Below, piece after piece: positions 7,797 to 15,708 of a stretch of DNA of 39,122 nt. The notes beneath the pieces were generated by a model, which made no database searches, was not told the DNA's origin, and was given only the letters and a program-made list of their open reading frames with translations. The DNA is from Planctomycetota bacterium (GTDB lineage: Bacteria; Planctomycetota; Planctomycetia; Isosphaerales; Isosphaeraceae): the NCBI GenBank assembly GCA_021777685.1, contig JAJYDH010000002.1, forward strand, positions 1 to 39,122. The letters run 5' to 3'. The position numbers and the translations under genes were made by a program. The stretch's first letter is position 1, and the number at the start of each line of letters is the position of its first letter.

Positions 7797-8375
7797 TTAT
7801 CTGGCGACCGGGTAATAGAAGTAGCCGCCGGTCGCCGGGTTGTAGTAGAGCGGGTAACGGTAGCCGTCGCCCGGCTCGTAAGTCTGGGTGGTCAGATAGG
7901 GGGCCGCGGTCGTGGCCTGCTGATAGACCGGCGCGGAGGAATAGCCGCTGGAATAGTAGCCGGAGTTCCCATAGCCGTTGTAGTAGTTGTTGTACCCGGT
8001 CGAGTAGTTGTTGTACCCGCCGTAGTAGCCGCCGGAGCCCAGGCCATATCCGAGGCCGTAGCCGCCGAAGCCGAGCAGGCCCAGGCCGCCGAAGCCGCCG
8101 TAACCGCCCCCGTATCCGCTGAAGCCGCCCCCGTACCCGCCGTAGCCCCGGTTGTAGCCGCCGAAGTTGCCGCCGCGATAGCCGCCGCCCATGTGGGCCC
8201 CGCCGCCGCCCATGTGGGCCCCGCCGCCGCCCATGTGGCCGCCACCACCGCCGCCGTGCCCGCCTCCACCGCCCCCACCCCCGCCGCCGTGCGCGAGGGC
8301 CGAAGAGGCCGAGGCCGCCAGGATGACCATCGCCAGCGCCGTCGCCTTCGGAGCGAAGCCCAGGAACCGAATCAT
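7797..8375 (-). CDS. Secreted Gly/Tyr/His-rich low-complexity protein
   Basis: The 192-residue product has a signal peptide ('TALAMVILAASASSALAH'), a poly-Gly/His stretch with three 'HMGGGG(A)'-type units, a G/Y-rich middle and a Tyr-rich end ('GYRYPLYYNPATGGYFYYPVAR'). It is probably an exported structural or cell-surface protein, but its role is unknown. It is not homologous over its length to the Gly/Phe-rich protein at 6396, only similar in composition. The DNA for the 'GAHMGGG' units is a near-perfect 21-nt tandem repeat (about 8188-8236), so the length may vary between strains. Confidence 0.65.
   Translation of the reverse strand: MIRFLGFAPKATALAMVILAASASSALAHGGGGGGGGGGHGGGGGGHMGGGGAHMGGGGAHMGGGYRGGNFGGYNRGYGGYGGGFSGYGGGYGGFGGLGLLGFGGYGLGYGLGSGGYYGGYNNYSTGYNNYYNGYGNSGYYSSGYSSAPVYQQATTAAPYLTTQTYEPGDGYRYPLYYNPATGGYFYYPVAR
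8188..8236. repeat. 21-nt tandem repeat inside the Gly/Tyr-rich gene
   Basis: CCCATGTGGGCCCCGCCGCCG repeats twice and then begins a diverged third copy. The unit is 21 nt, so the reading frame is kept when units are gained or lost. Confidence 0.7.
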
Positions 8376-8761
8376 GGCCGTTCTCCCTGTTGTTTCGAGC
8401 GTCCGGGCACGCGGATCGGGGATCTTGTCGGGCCCGTCTATTCATTCTACGACCGAATGACCGCGTTGGGTCGCTCGGGGTGACGGCTTGAGCAAGATTG
8501 CCGCCCGCGTCAAGCTCGCCATTTCAGGATGTATGCAATTCACAAGCCGCCAAGAGGGTGGAACAAGAACCGTCTGGCGATGATGGCGGGCCCGGGCCAA
8601 TGCCGCGGACGGGCCTCGGAGGCTACCCGGGCCGACACCGAACAGGATCGAGGCCGACGACCGGCCGGCCCCGGCGATTGAGGCCGGGGCCGGCCGCCAT
8701 GTCGTCTCAGATTCGCAATTTTGGATCTGAACGGATTTCGCTTGTTCGGCCCTCCCGAGGA
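8376..8761. other. Intergenic region with a long perfect hairpin
   Basis: No credible gene was seen in these 386 nt. The region contains the 14-bp hairpin listed separately and otherwise ordinary high-GC sequence. It separates the Gly/Tyr-rich gene from the 99-residue gene; both are on the minus strand. Confidence 0.5.
8662..8696 (-). terminator. 14-bp perfect hairpin downstream of the 99-aa gene
   Basis: CGGCCGGCCCCGGC pairs without mismatch with GCCGGGGCCGGCCG around a 7-nt loop. It begins 66 nt past the stop of the minus-strand gene ending at 8762. No U-tract follows, so this is terminator-like rather than proven. Confidence 0.55.
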
Positions 8762-9061
8762 TCAGGCCGCCTCGCGGGCCGATTCGCCCTCGTCGAGCTG
8801 GAGGACGTGCAGGCCGGTCCGGTGGAACTCCTCCTGGGTGACCTCGAACGGGCAGCCGTTGAGCGACCAGAGGGCCTCGACGACCTCGTCCAGCTCCTGA
8901 TCGGGCTCCTCCCACGTCACCTGGAACTTGCAGCCCTCGCGGACCCAGACGTCGGCGCCGAGGTCGTCCAGGTGTCCCTCGATCGCGGCCCGGTGGGCGG
9001 GGTCGGCGGTGAAGGTCCAGCGGATCAGGTCGGTCGAGGGCTCGTTCGCTTCCGGGCTCAT
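8762..9061 (-). CDS. Small protein of unknown function (99 aa)
   Basis: I do not recognise this family. The product is acidic, with 'DLIRWTFTADPAHRAAIEGHLDDLGADVWV' followed by 'GCKFQVTWEEPDQELDEVVEALWSLNG'. The alternating pattern suggests a small alpha/beta (ferredoxin-like) fold, and no signal peptide is present. The start is well supported by a near-consensus AAGGAGGTGA 3 nt upstream of the ATG. It lies in the same direction as the hydrolase gene upstream, with a gap of 95 nt. Confidence 0.65.
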   Translation of the reverse strand: MSPEANEPSTDLIRWTFTADPAHRAAIEGHLDDLGADVWVREGCKFQVTWEEPDQELDEVVEALWSLNGCPFEVTQEEFHRTGLHVLQLDEGESAREAA

Positions 9062-9156
9062 CGGTCACCTCCTTGATTCGGTCGGGGCGACGCGGCCGGC
9101 CGCGTCGATCGGTAAATATCGGCCGGGCCGAGGCTCCCGCTTGACACAAAAGTCGC

Positions 9157-10086
9157 TCATTTCCCCGCCTTGAGGTGCTGGTCGAACCAGTCGGCGAACG
9201 CTTCCATGTCCTTGACCATGCTCAGCCAGCCGTGCCCGGCGCCCTTCTTGACGACGAGCTTCGCATCGACCCCGGCGGTCTTGAACTTCTCGACGATCGC
9301 CTCGGATTGCTGGAGCGGGACGAGTGCGTCGGCATCGCCGTGATAGATCAGCGAGGGTGCGTCGTCGGCCGAGACGTGGTTCGCCGGAGAGACCTTGCGG
9401 AGGATCTCCCGGCGCTTCTCCGGGTCGCTCACCGGCTCCCAGACGTTCTCGGCCGGGTCCAGCTCGCGGAAGTCGAAGGCGGGCCGGAACATCCGCCCGA
9501 AGTCGGTGACCTTCAGCATCTCGCGGCCCGCCTCGCCGTAGTTGAGGAAGTCGGTCGGCGGGAAGAAGCAGGCGACCGCCTGGACCTTGCTCGACTCGCG
9601 GTCGACGGGGTCCTTCGCGTTCGGGTCGCCCGGGCCGCCGGCCGTCCCCAGCATCAGCGAGAGGTGGCCGCCGGCCGAGGCGCCCGTCACTCCGATCCGG
9701 TTCGGGTCGATCGCGTAATCGGCCGCGTGATGGCGGATGAACCGGACCGCCCGGTTCACGTCGAGCACGATCTCCGGGACGGTGTAGCGGGGCTGGCTGC
9801 CGTGGACGACGGTGAAGACCGTGAACCCCCGGCCGAGCAGCGGCAGGAAGAAGACCGGGTTGATCGCATCGTGCGACGAGAAATAGCCGCCGCTGACCAC
9901 GAGCACCACCGCCGAGCCGTTGGCGTCCTTCTTCGGGGTGAAGACGTCCAGCGTCAACGCCGTGCCGACCTTCCGGCCGTAGATCACGTCCGCCTTGCGG
10001 TCGAACGTCGGCCCGTCCGCTGCGATGGCGAACGAGGGGATGAGCAGGGCCAATAGCGGTGCGGCAAGGGGGATCGTTCGTCTCAT
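9157..10086 (-). CDS. Secreted alpha/beta hydrolase (BD-FAE / lipase-esterase-like)
   Basis: A signal peptide ('MRRTIPLAAPLLALLIPSFAIA') precedes a hydrolase of about 285 residues. The oxyanion region is 'VVLVVSGGYFSS', the nucleophile motif is 'GVTGASAGGHLS', the acid is in 'IYHGDADALVPLQQS' and the His is in 'GAGHGWLSMVKD'. The arrangement resembles esterases annotated as BD-FAE or carboxylesterase; the natural ester substrate is unknown. A twofold planctomycete habit of exporting such enzymes fits the neighbouring alpha/beta hydrolase at 1378, but the two are only distantly similar. Confidence 0.85.
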   Translation of the reverse strand: MRRTIPLAAPLLALLIPSFAIAADGPTFDRKADVIYGRKVGTALTLDVFTPKKDANGSAVVLVVSGGYFSSHDAINPVFFLPLLGRGFTVFTVVHGSQPRYTVPEIVLDVNRAVRFIRHHAADYAIDPNRIGVTGASAGGHLSLMLGTAGGPGDPNAKDPVDRESSKVQAVACFFPPTDFLNYGEAGREMLKVTDFGRMFRPAFDFRELDPAENVWEPVSDPEKRREILRKVSPANHVSADDAPSLIYHGDADALVPLQQSEAIVEKFKTAGVDAKLVVKKGAGHGWLSMVKDMEAFADWFDQHLKAGK

Positions 10087-10842
10087 CGTGTCCTCTCGGC
10101 GGTGTCGTCGACCAGGCGGATCGGACCATCATAATCGCGAGGCCGGGCCGCGCCATTCCCTCCCGCAGTCGAGATCGGATGGCTTGACCGGACCTTGGCC
10201 AGGCCGTGAGACCCGGCGAGGCCCGCACCCGCGCTTCATCGAGTCCGAACGATCATGATCGGCACGTCGACCGGGCCGTTGAAGATCGTGTTCCAGGCCG
10301 GGAAGACCGTCTTGTCGGGCTTCCGGGCCGGTCTGGAGGTTGGGGCGTGTGTTGGGACGGTCAGCTTCGACACGACCGGAGCAGGCTCGACCAGGGACAA
10401 AAACGAACTGTCATGAGGTCACCCCTCCCCGTGAAACGGGGAGATTCCAGCGGATCACATTCGCGTGGCATCGGCCTTTTCCCGGAGGGAAGGGGTTGCC
10501 CTGCCGGATCGGGCTGGAAGCCGCTCAAGCCGACGGACACCTCGTGGGCCAAGGGCCCCGTCAGAGTCGGGCTGCTCTCGACCGACACCAGCAGCGAGCC
10601 GAGCTTGGTCAATTTCGACGATGACACGCTCGAGACCCGGTGAGGGGCGAGACGACCCGTACCGAGATTTCCCGGGATTCGCCCAGGTCGTCTGATAATT
10701 CGACCCCTCGATTCGCGATGATATAGAGGGCCGGACGCCGTTGCGCGCCGGCCGAGCGTCCGCCGAGGCCCGGCGGGCGTCCTTTTGGACTCAGCGAAGG
10801 AGGAGCAATTCTCGGATCGAATCGGTCGGATTTCTCGAAGGG
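10087..10842. other. Long gene-poor gap with decayed coding sequence
   Basis: Apart from a possible protein remnant (listed separately), I see no intact gene. AAGGAGGAG at 10798-10806 looks like a ribosome binding site, but no start codon follows at a suitable distance in the frame of the downstream gene. Confidence 0.4.
10500..10643 (+). pseudogene. Possible remnant of a DUF1349-like C-terminus
   Basis: In the frame of the ORF ending at 10643 the last residues read 'GWKPLKPTDTSWAKGPVRVGLL' and then 'STDTSSEPSLVNFDDDTLE'. This resembles the C-terminal beta strands of DUF1349/concanavalin-like domains ('W.......P..VRVGL.A..TS..P....FDDF.L'). The preceding sequence changes frame and shows no domain, so this is probably a degraded gene. 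The similarity is from memory of the family pattern. Confidence 0.3.
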
Positions 10843-11472
10843 ATGGCCGCGTTGAACTGGTATGTTTCGTTGCTCGGTACGGTGGCCTGGCCGCTGTCGA
10901 CGCTGGGGATCGCCCTGTTGTTCCGCCAGGATGTGAAACGGGCCCTGGGACGGATCGGGCAGTTCCGCTATCGTGACCTCGAAGTGACCTTCCGCGCCGA
11001 ACTCCAGCAGGCCGAGTCGCTCGCCCGCTCGATGCCCCCGGCGCCCCCGAAACAGGCCGCCGTGCTGGAGATCGAGCCCGGCGGCTTCGTCCCCCTGGCA
11101 AGGCCCCTCCTGGGAGACGTCACGCGACCGGTCGCGCCCCTCCGCGAGCGTGAGGAGCTGATGGCGAAGGCCGCGCGATCGCCCCGCGAGGCCGTGGCGG
11201 GGGCGTGGGACGTCGTGACCGAGGCCATCGTCCGGACGGCCCAGTCCGTGGCCGAGCGTGGCGTTTCGCGCCTCGACGACCCGGACACGGCGCTCCGATA
11301 CCTGGTCGACCGGGGCTGGCTCACCGGTGCCGAGGCGATGCTCGTCGGGCTCCTGCGCTCGCTCCACGATCGAGCCGCGAGCCCCGATCGGACCGCGCCG
11401 TCGGTCGACGAGGCCCGGCGCTTCGTCGAGCTGTCCCTGGAGGTCGCCGGGAGGATCGAGCGGAAGGGCTGA
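10843..11472 (+). CDS. Membrane-anchored protein of unknown function
   Basis: The 209-residue product has one N-terminal membrane segment ('WYVSLLGTVAWPLSTLGIALLF') followed by a charged cytoplasmic part ('RQDVKRALGRIGQFRYRDLEVTF'), a linker and a helical C-terminus ('DEARRFVELSLEVAGRIE'). I cannot name a family. The start ATG at 10843 comes right after GAAGGG with little spacing. A better Shine-Dalgarno (AAGGAGG) lies 38 nt upstream, so the true start is uncertain and could be an upstream non-ATG codon. Confidence 0.55.
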   Translation: MAALNWYVSLLGTVAWPLSTLGIALLFRQDVKRALGRIGQFRYRDLEVTFRAELQQAESLARSMPPAPPKQAAVLEIEPGGFVPLARPLLGDVTRPVAPLREREELMAKAARSPREAVAGAWDVVTEAIVRTAQSVAERGVSRLDDPDTALRYLVDRGWLTGAEAMLVGLLRSLHDRAASPDRTAPSVDEARRFVELSLEVAGRIERKG

Positions 11473-11819
11473 GGCCGCCGGGGAGGGGTGATACGGTCGG
11501 CTCGACCAGGTTTATTCAAAGGTCGAATCCGCGTCCATCGCCCCCCCACCCCAACCCTCCCCCGCGAGTGGGGAGGGGGCCAGATCCGGCCTTCGGCCGG
11601 TGAGATCCGCTGGTGTCCGTCCCTCTCCCCCCTCGCGGGGGAGGGTTGGGGTGGGGGGCGTCGCTAGATCGAGAACCTTTGAGTGACCCTGTCGGCCCGA
11701 CACGCTCCGTTGCGAGATCCGAACATCTGGCGTAGAGTGAGGATCGCGCGACCGACGCGCGGGCCTATCCCCCCTTCCCGGTCTCCCTCAGATCCGGGGA
11801 TCGATCGCGAGCGAGATCC
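11473..11819. other. Intergenic gap holding palindromic repeat copy 2
   Basis: This stretch contains the repeat listed below and the upstream region of the acyl-CoA synthetase-like gene. No other gene is visible. Confidence 0.5.
11538..11660. repeat. Dispersed intergenic palindromic repeat, copy 2
   Basis: CGCCCCCCCACCCCAACCCTCCCCCGCG on one side is mirrored by CGCGGGGGAGGGTTGGGGTGGGGGGCG on the other, enclosing a GATCCGGCCTTCGGCCGG-type inner hairpin. It is the same repeat class as copy 1, with a different spacer. Confidence 0.75.
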
Positions 11820-13484
11820 ATGAGCGTCCAGACCACCGAGAGGCCCGTCGGGGCCGACCAGAACGCGCCCGACGTGGCCTTGCCCCCCCTCCCGGCCTCC
11901 TGGCGGTCGCTCCCCCGGGCGTTCGTCGACACCGCCCGCGCGCGCTGGTCGAAGGTCGGGATGGCCGACAGCACGGGCGTCGAATTGTCGTTCGGTTCGT
12001 CCTTGATCCGGGCGGTGGCACTGGGCAGGGCCCTCGCCCGCGATCTGGGGCCCGAGCGGTATGTGGGGGTGATGGTCCCGCCGAGCGTCCCCGGGGCGAT
12101 CACGAACATCGCGCTCCTGCTCCTGGGAAAGATCCCGATCAACCTGAACTACTCGGCCAGCCAGTCGGTGATCGATGCGGCGGTCGACCAGTCCGGTATC
12201 AAGCACGTCATCACCTCGAAGAAGGTCGTTGAGAAGGTCCACCTCACGCCGAAAGGGACGCTCGTCTACCTGGAGGACATGCCTGCGAAGGTCGGCAAGC
12301 TCGACAAGCTCTGGGCGGCCTTCGTGGGCAAGGTCTGCCCCGTTGGTTTAATGGGTTCGTTTTTGCCGGGACTGAAGGATGAGAAGTTCGACGCGACGGC
12401 CACGGTGATGTTCACCTCGGGCTCGACCGGCGACCCCAAGGGCGTGGTCCTCTCGCACGGCAACGTCCTGTCGAACGTCCATCAGATGAGGCATCACCTC
12501 AAGCTCGACCCGCTGGACGTGGTCGCCCTGGGCATCCTGCCGTTCTTCCACTCGTTCGGCTACACGGTGGGGATCTGGACCATCCTCCTGCTGGGCAAGA
12601 AGGCGGTCTACCACTCGAACCCGCTCGACACCAAGGTCATCGGCGACCTCTGCGAGAAGCACAAGGTCACGCTGATCGCGGCCTCTCCCACCTTCGCCCG
12701 GCACTACATCCAGCGCAAGCCCGAGCAGTTCGCCGGCCTGGTCCACCTGCTCCTGGGGGCCGAGAAGCTCCAGCCCCAGACCGCGCAGGAGATCCGCGAC
12801 AAGATCCACCTGGAGCCGCTCGAAGGCTACGGGACGACCGAGATGTCGCCGGTGGCCGCGGTCAACGTCCCCTTCGACGTCACCCTGCCCGACGGCCGGG
12901 TGGTGCCCGGGAACCGGCCGGGGACCGTGGGACGCCTCCTGCCCGGCACGGCGGTCAAGACCATCGACCCCGAGACCGACGCCGACCTGCCGAGGGGGTC
13001 CGAGGGCATGGTCCTGGTCAAGGGGCCGCAGATCATGCAGGGCTACCTGGACCGCCCCGACGCGACCGCGAAGGTCCTCCGCGACGGCTGGTATAACTCG
13101 GGCGACCTGGGCTTCCTCGACGCCGACGGGTTCCTCCGGATCACGGGCCGGCTGAGCCGGTTCTCGAAGATCGCCGGCGAGATGGTGCCGCACCTGGGCG
13201 TCGAGTCGGCGCTGATGGAGGCCGCCGGGGTCGACGAGATGGCCCTGGCCGTGACCTCCGTCCCCGACGACAAGCGCCAGGAGCGGCTGATCGTCGTCCA
13301 CACGAAGCTCGCGATCCCCCCCGCCGAGGTCTGCAAGAAGCTCCTCGCCGCCGGGTTGCCCCGGCTCTGGGTCCCCTCCGCCGAGGATTTCCTCCAGGTC
13401 GAGGCCATCCCCCGACTCGGCCCGGGCGGCAAGCTCGACTTGAGGAAGCTGAAGGAGATCGCCCTGGAGGCGAGGAAGAATTGA
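11820..13484 (+). CDS. AMP-binding acyl-CoA/ACP synthetase-like enzyme
   Basis: This ANL-superfamily adenylate-forming enzyme has 554 residues, the usual length. It shows the P-loop ('MFTSGSTGDPKGVVLSHGN'), the A5 motif ('EGYGTTEMSPV'), the A7 region ('GWYNSGDLGFLDADGFLRITGR') and a late Lys in 'LGPGGKLDLRKL'. 'IPINLNYSAS' and 'ALGILPFFHSFGYTVGIW' recall the synthetase part of Aas (2-acylglycerophosphoethanolamine acyltransferase / acyl-ACP synthetase), so a fatty-acyl or lysophospholipid substrate is likely but unproven. The stop codon lies within the left inverted repeat of the inserted cassette, so the last residues may have been altered by that insertion. Confidence 0.85.
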   Translation: MSVQTTERPVGADQNAPDVALPPLPASWRSLPRAFVDTARARWSKVGMADSTGVELSFGSSLIRAVALGRALARDLGPERYVGVMVPPSVPGAITNIALLLLGKIPINLNYSASQSVIDAAVDQSGIKHVITSKKVVEKVHLTPKGTLVYLEDMPAKVGKLDKLWAAFVGKVCPVGLMGSFLPGLKDEKFDATATVMFTSGSTGDPKGVVLSHGNVLSNVHQMRHHLKLDPLDVVALGILPFFHSFGYTVGIWTILLLGKKAVYHSNPLDTKVIGDLCEKHKVTLIAASPTFARHYIQRKPEQFAGLVHLLLGAEKLQPQTAQEIRDKIHLEPLEGYGTTEMSPVAAVNVPFDVTLPDGRVVPGNRPGTVGRLLPGTAVKTIDPETDADLPRGSEGMVLVKGPQIMQGYLDRPDATAKVLRDGWYNSGDLGFLDADGFLRITGRLSRFSKIAGEMVPHLGVESALMEAAGVDEMALAVTSVPDDKRQERLIVVHTKLAIPPAEVCKKLLAAGLPRLWVPSAEDFLQVEAIPRLGPGGKLDLRKLKEIALEARKN

Positions 13485-13997
13485 ACCGCCAAGACGCCAA
13501 GCTCGCCAAGGAGGAAGAAGAGAAGTATCAGAGGAAGCAGATCAGGAGCGAACCGGAAAGAGAGCTGGATGAATTGGCCCATCGCGTGATCGGCGCGGCC
13601 ATCGAGGTGCATCGGCATCTCGGGCCGGGATTTCTCGAAGGGGTCTACGAGGATGCTCTCGCCGTAGAGTTCACGCTTCGCGGACTCGCCTACGCGAGGC
13701 AGAAATCCATCGCGGTCTATTACAAGGATCATCCCGTCGGTGAAGGTCGGCTCGACTTTCTGGTGGAAGAGTCTCTGATCGTGGAGTTGAAGGCGGTCGA
13801 AGGGCTCGCCGCGATCCACAAGGCGCAAGTCTTATCCTACCTGAAAGCCACCCGGCTGCGGCTGGGCGTCCTGATCAATTTTAATGTCCCCATCTTGAGG
13901 GACGGGCTACAAAGAGTCATCCTGTCCTGAATTCCCCCCTTTCTTACTCTCTTTCTCTTCCTCCTCCTTGGCGATCTTGGCGTCTTGGCGGTTCAAT
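13480..13997. mobile_element. 518-bp cassette bounded by 45-bp terminal inverted repeats, carrying a GxxExxY gene
   Basis: The left end ATTGAACCGCCAAGACGCCAAG... (13480-13524) matches the reverse complement of 13953-13997 at 43 of 45 positions by my count. The interior holds one gene, whose first 14 codons are translated from the left repeat. No direct target-site duplication is evident. The unit sits exactly between the acyl-CoA synthetase-like gene and the FHA-kinase gene, which suggests a small non-autonomous mobile cassette. Confidence 0.75.
13481..13930 (+). CDS. GxxExxY protein (PDDEXK_3 family)
   Basis: The 149-residue product matches the small GxxExxY family, which is placed in the PD-(D/E)XK nuclease superfamily and has no firmly known function. 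The name motif appears in 'LGPGFLEGVYEDAL'. A nuclease-like core follows in 'GRLDFLVEESLIVELKAVE' (Asp, then E-x-K), with 'AIHKAQVLSYLKA' and 'LGVLINFNV' after it. The start is TTG, overlapping the upstream stop (ATTGA); no ATG or GTG lies upstream of the domain. The first residues ('NRQDAKLAKEEEE') are encoded by the terminal inverted repeat, so the repeat doubles as coding sequence. Confidence 0.85.
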   Translation: MNRQDAKLAKEEEEKYQRKQIRSEPERELDELAHRVIGAAIEVHRHLGPGFLEGVYEDALAVEFTLRGLAYARQKSIAVYYKDHPVGEGRLDFLVEESLIVELKAVEGLAAIHKAQVLSYLKATRLRLGVLINFNVPILRDGLQRVILS

Positions 13998-14035
13998 CCT
14001 CTTCAATCCCCGAGCGCAACCACCCGGAGCCTGGG

Positions 14036-15319
14036 ATGAACGTGGTTCTTCGGGTCACCGCCGGCCCCCACGCGGGGATGGAATACACCTTCGACCGTCA
14101 CGAGACGTTCGTGGTCGGGCGGTCGTCGCAGGTGCAGTTCCCGGTGCCCGAGGACGGATTCCTGTCGAGGAACCATTTCCTGATCGAGTTCAACCCGCCG
14201 GTCTGCTTCCTCCGCGACCTGGGCAGCACCAACGGCACGAAGGTCAACGGCCACCGGGTCGACGCCGTCCGGCTCCGGGACGGCGACACCATCACGGCGG
14301 GGGAAAGCTCGTTCGTGGTCCGGGTCGAGGAGACCTCGTGGGACGGCCGGCCGAAGATCCACTGCCTGGGCTGCGGCAAGAACGCCCCGCATGACATGGC
14401 CGTCAACGCCCGGCCCGACGAGGATGCCATCTCTTGGCTCTGCGACGAGTGCATCGCCCACCGCCGCAACTATCCGACCACCGACTCGGAATATCTGATC
14501 GAGAAGCGGATCGGCGGCGGCGGGATGGGCGAGGTCTTCCTCGCCCGCCATCTCCCGACCAACCAGCCCGTGGCCATCAAGATGATGGTCCCCTCGATCG
14601 CCGCCAGCGACCGCGCCAAGCTCCGGTTCCAGCGCGAGCTTGATGTCCTCAAGAACCTCCGGCATCCCAACATCGTCGCCTTCCACACGATGTTCGAGAT
14701 GGACGGCCAGTTCCAGCTCGTCATGGAGTACGTCGTCGGCAAGGACGCCCACGACTGGGTGAAGTCGCTGCCCGGCCCGCTCTCGGCCTCCGCCGCCTCC
14801 CGGATCGGCGTGCAGTTGATGATGGCGCTCGACCACGCCCACGCCAAGGGGTACGTCCACCGCGACATCAAGCCCTCGAACCTGCTCGTCACCGGCCCCC
14901 CGGTCCGGCCCTCGATGAAGCTCTCCGACTTCGGCCTGGCCAAGAGCTTCCGCGACAACGCCGGCTTCGCCGGCCTGACCCACCAGGGGGACATCGGCGG
15001 CTCGGGCGGGTTCATCTCACCCGACCACATCCGCGACTTCCGCGACGCCAAGGAGCCCGCCGATATCTACAGCGCCGGGGCCACGCTCTATTACCTGCTC
15101 ACGAACCAGTTCCCCTTCTACAACTTCAACCCCAACCGCGCCGACGCCTACACGATGATCCTGGAGCACCCCGCCGTCCCCGTCCGCGCCCACCGCCCGG
15201 ACCTGCCCGAGGGGCTCGACAAGGTGCTCCGCAAGGCGCTCGAAAAGCAGCCCAAGGACCGCTGGAAGTCCGCCGCCGCGATGGCCGCGGCGCTCAAGCC
15301 GTTCCTGGACGCGATCTGA
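14036..15319 (+). CDS. FHA domain - zinc ribbon - Ser/Thr protein kinase
   Basis: This 427-residue cytoplasmic protein has three parts. The N-terminal FHA phosphothreonine-binding domain shows 'VVGRSSQVQF', 'LSRNHFLIEF' and 'LGSTNGTKVNGHRV'. A short zinc ribbon has two Cys pairs ('CLGCGK' and 'LCDECI'). The kinase domain has the Gly loop 'GGGGMGEV', the VAIK lysine, 'HRDIKPSN' and 'DFGLAK'. The activation loop continues into 'GGFISPDHI'. No membrane segment follows, unlike many bacterial STPKs. The ATG at 14036 is preceded by GGAG at 6 nt; the longer frame begins inside the inverted repeat. Confidence 0.9.
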   Translation: MNVVLRVTAGPHAGMEYTFDRHETFVVGRSSQVQFPVPEDGFLSRNHFLIEFNPPVCFLRDLGSTNGTKVNGHRVDAVRLRDGDTITAGESSFVVRVEETSWDGRPKIHCLGCGKNAPHDMAVNARPDEDAISWLCDECIAHRRNYPTTDSEYLIEKRIGGGGMGEVFLARHLPTNQPVAIKMMVPSIAASDRAKLRFQRELDVLKNLRHPNIVAFHTMFEMDGQFQLVMEYVVGKDAHDWVKSLPGPLSASAASRIGVQLMMALDHAHAKGYVHRDIKPSNLLVTGPPVRPSMKLSDFGLAKSFRDNAGFAGLTHQGDIGGSGGFISPDHIRDFRDAKEPADIYSAGATLYYLLTNQFPFYNFNPNRADAYTMILEHPAVPVRAHRPDLPEGLDKVLRKALEKQPKDRWKSAAAMAAALKPFLDAI

Positions 15320-15414
15320 TCGTGTAGGGTGGGTCGAACGATCCGATCAGATCGAAAGACCGCTGGACAGGCTCAGCCCTAGATTCCGAGACCGACGGTC
15401 GTGGAAAACGCCCG

Positions 15415-15708
15415 ATGCCCCGACATCAATTCCAGGTACGCCTGATCGACCTTATGCTGATCGCGGCGGCGACCGCGCTCGGCCTCTCGCCGTTCATGCG
15501 ACAGGTTGGCCACTTGCTGTACTCGACCATCGCTCACATCGTCAGGAAACCGCCGTCGCCGTCCGATTGCGCCAAAATCGCCCTGTTTCTCGGGCTGTTT
15601 TCCGCATATGTGACCGGTTTGATCATCCATCCCGCCGGCCCGGCCATCGGACCCGGCTCGGATCGGACGGAACTGAATGGGTCGAGGTCCGGGAGTAGAA
15701 AGTCTTGA
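15415..15708 (+). CDS. Small two-pass membrane protein, unknown
   Basis: The 97-residue product begins 'MPRHQFQVRLIDLMLIAAATALGL', a pattern common at the start of planctomycete small membrane proteins, followed by a second hydrophobic segment ('IALFLGLFSAYVTGLII'). The function is unknown. Its stop overlaps the TTG start of tyrA (TTGA), which suggests coupling. The last roughly 30 residues look less protein-like. Confidence 0.45.
   Translation: MPRHQFQVRLIDLMLIAAATALGLSPFMRQVGHLLYSTIAHIVRKPPSPSDCAKIALFLGLFSAYVTGLIIHPAGPAIGPGSDRTELNGSRSGSRKS

Noticed and set aside
9141-9146. TTGACA resembling a -35 box near the end of the esterase gene
   Set aside because: No -10 element lies at 16-18 nt and no plus-strand gene follows.
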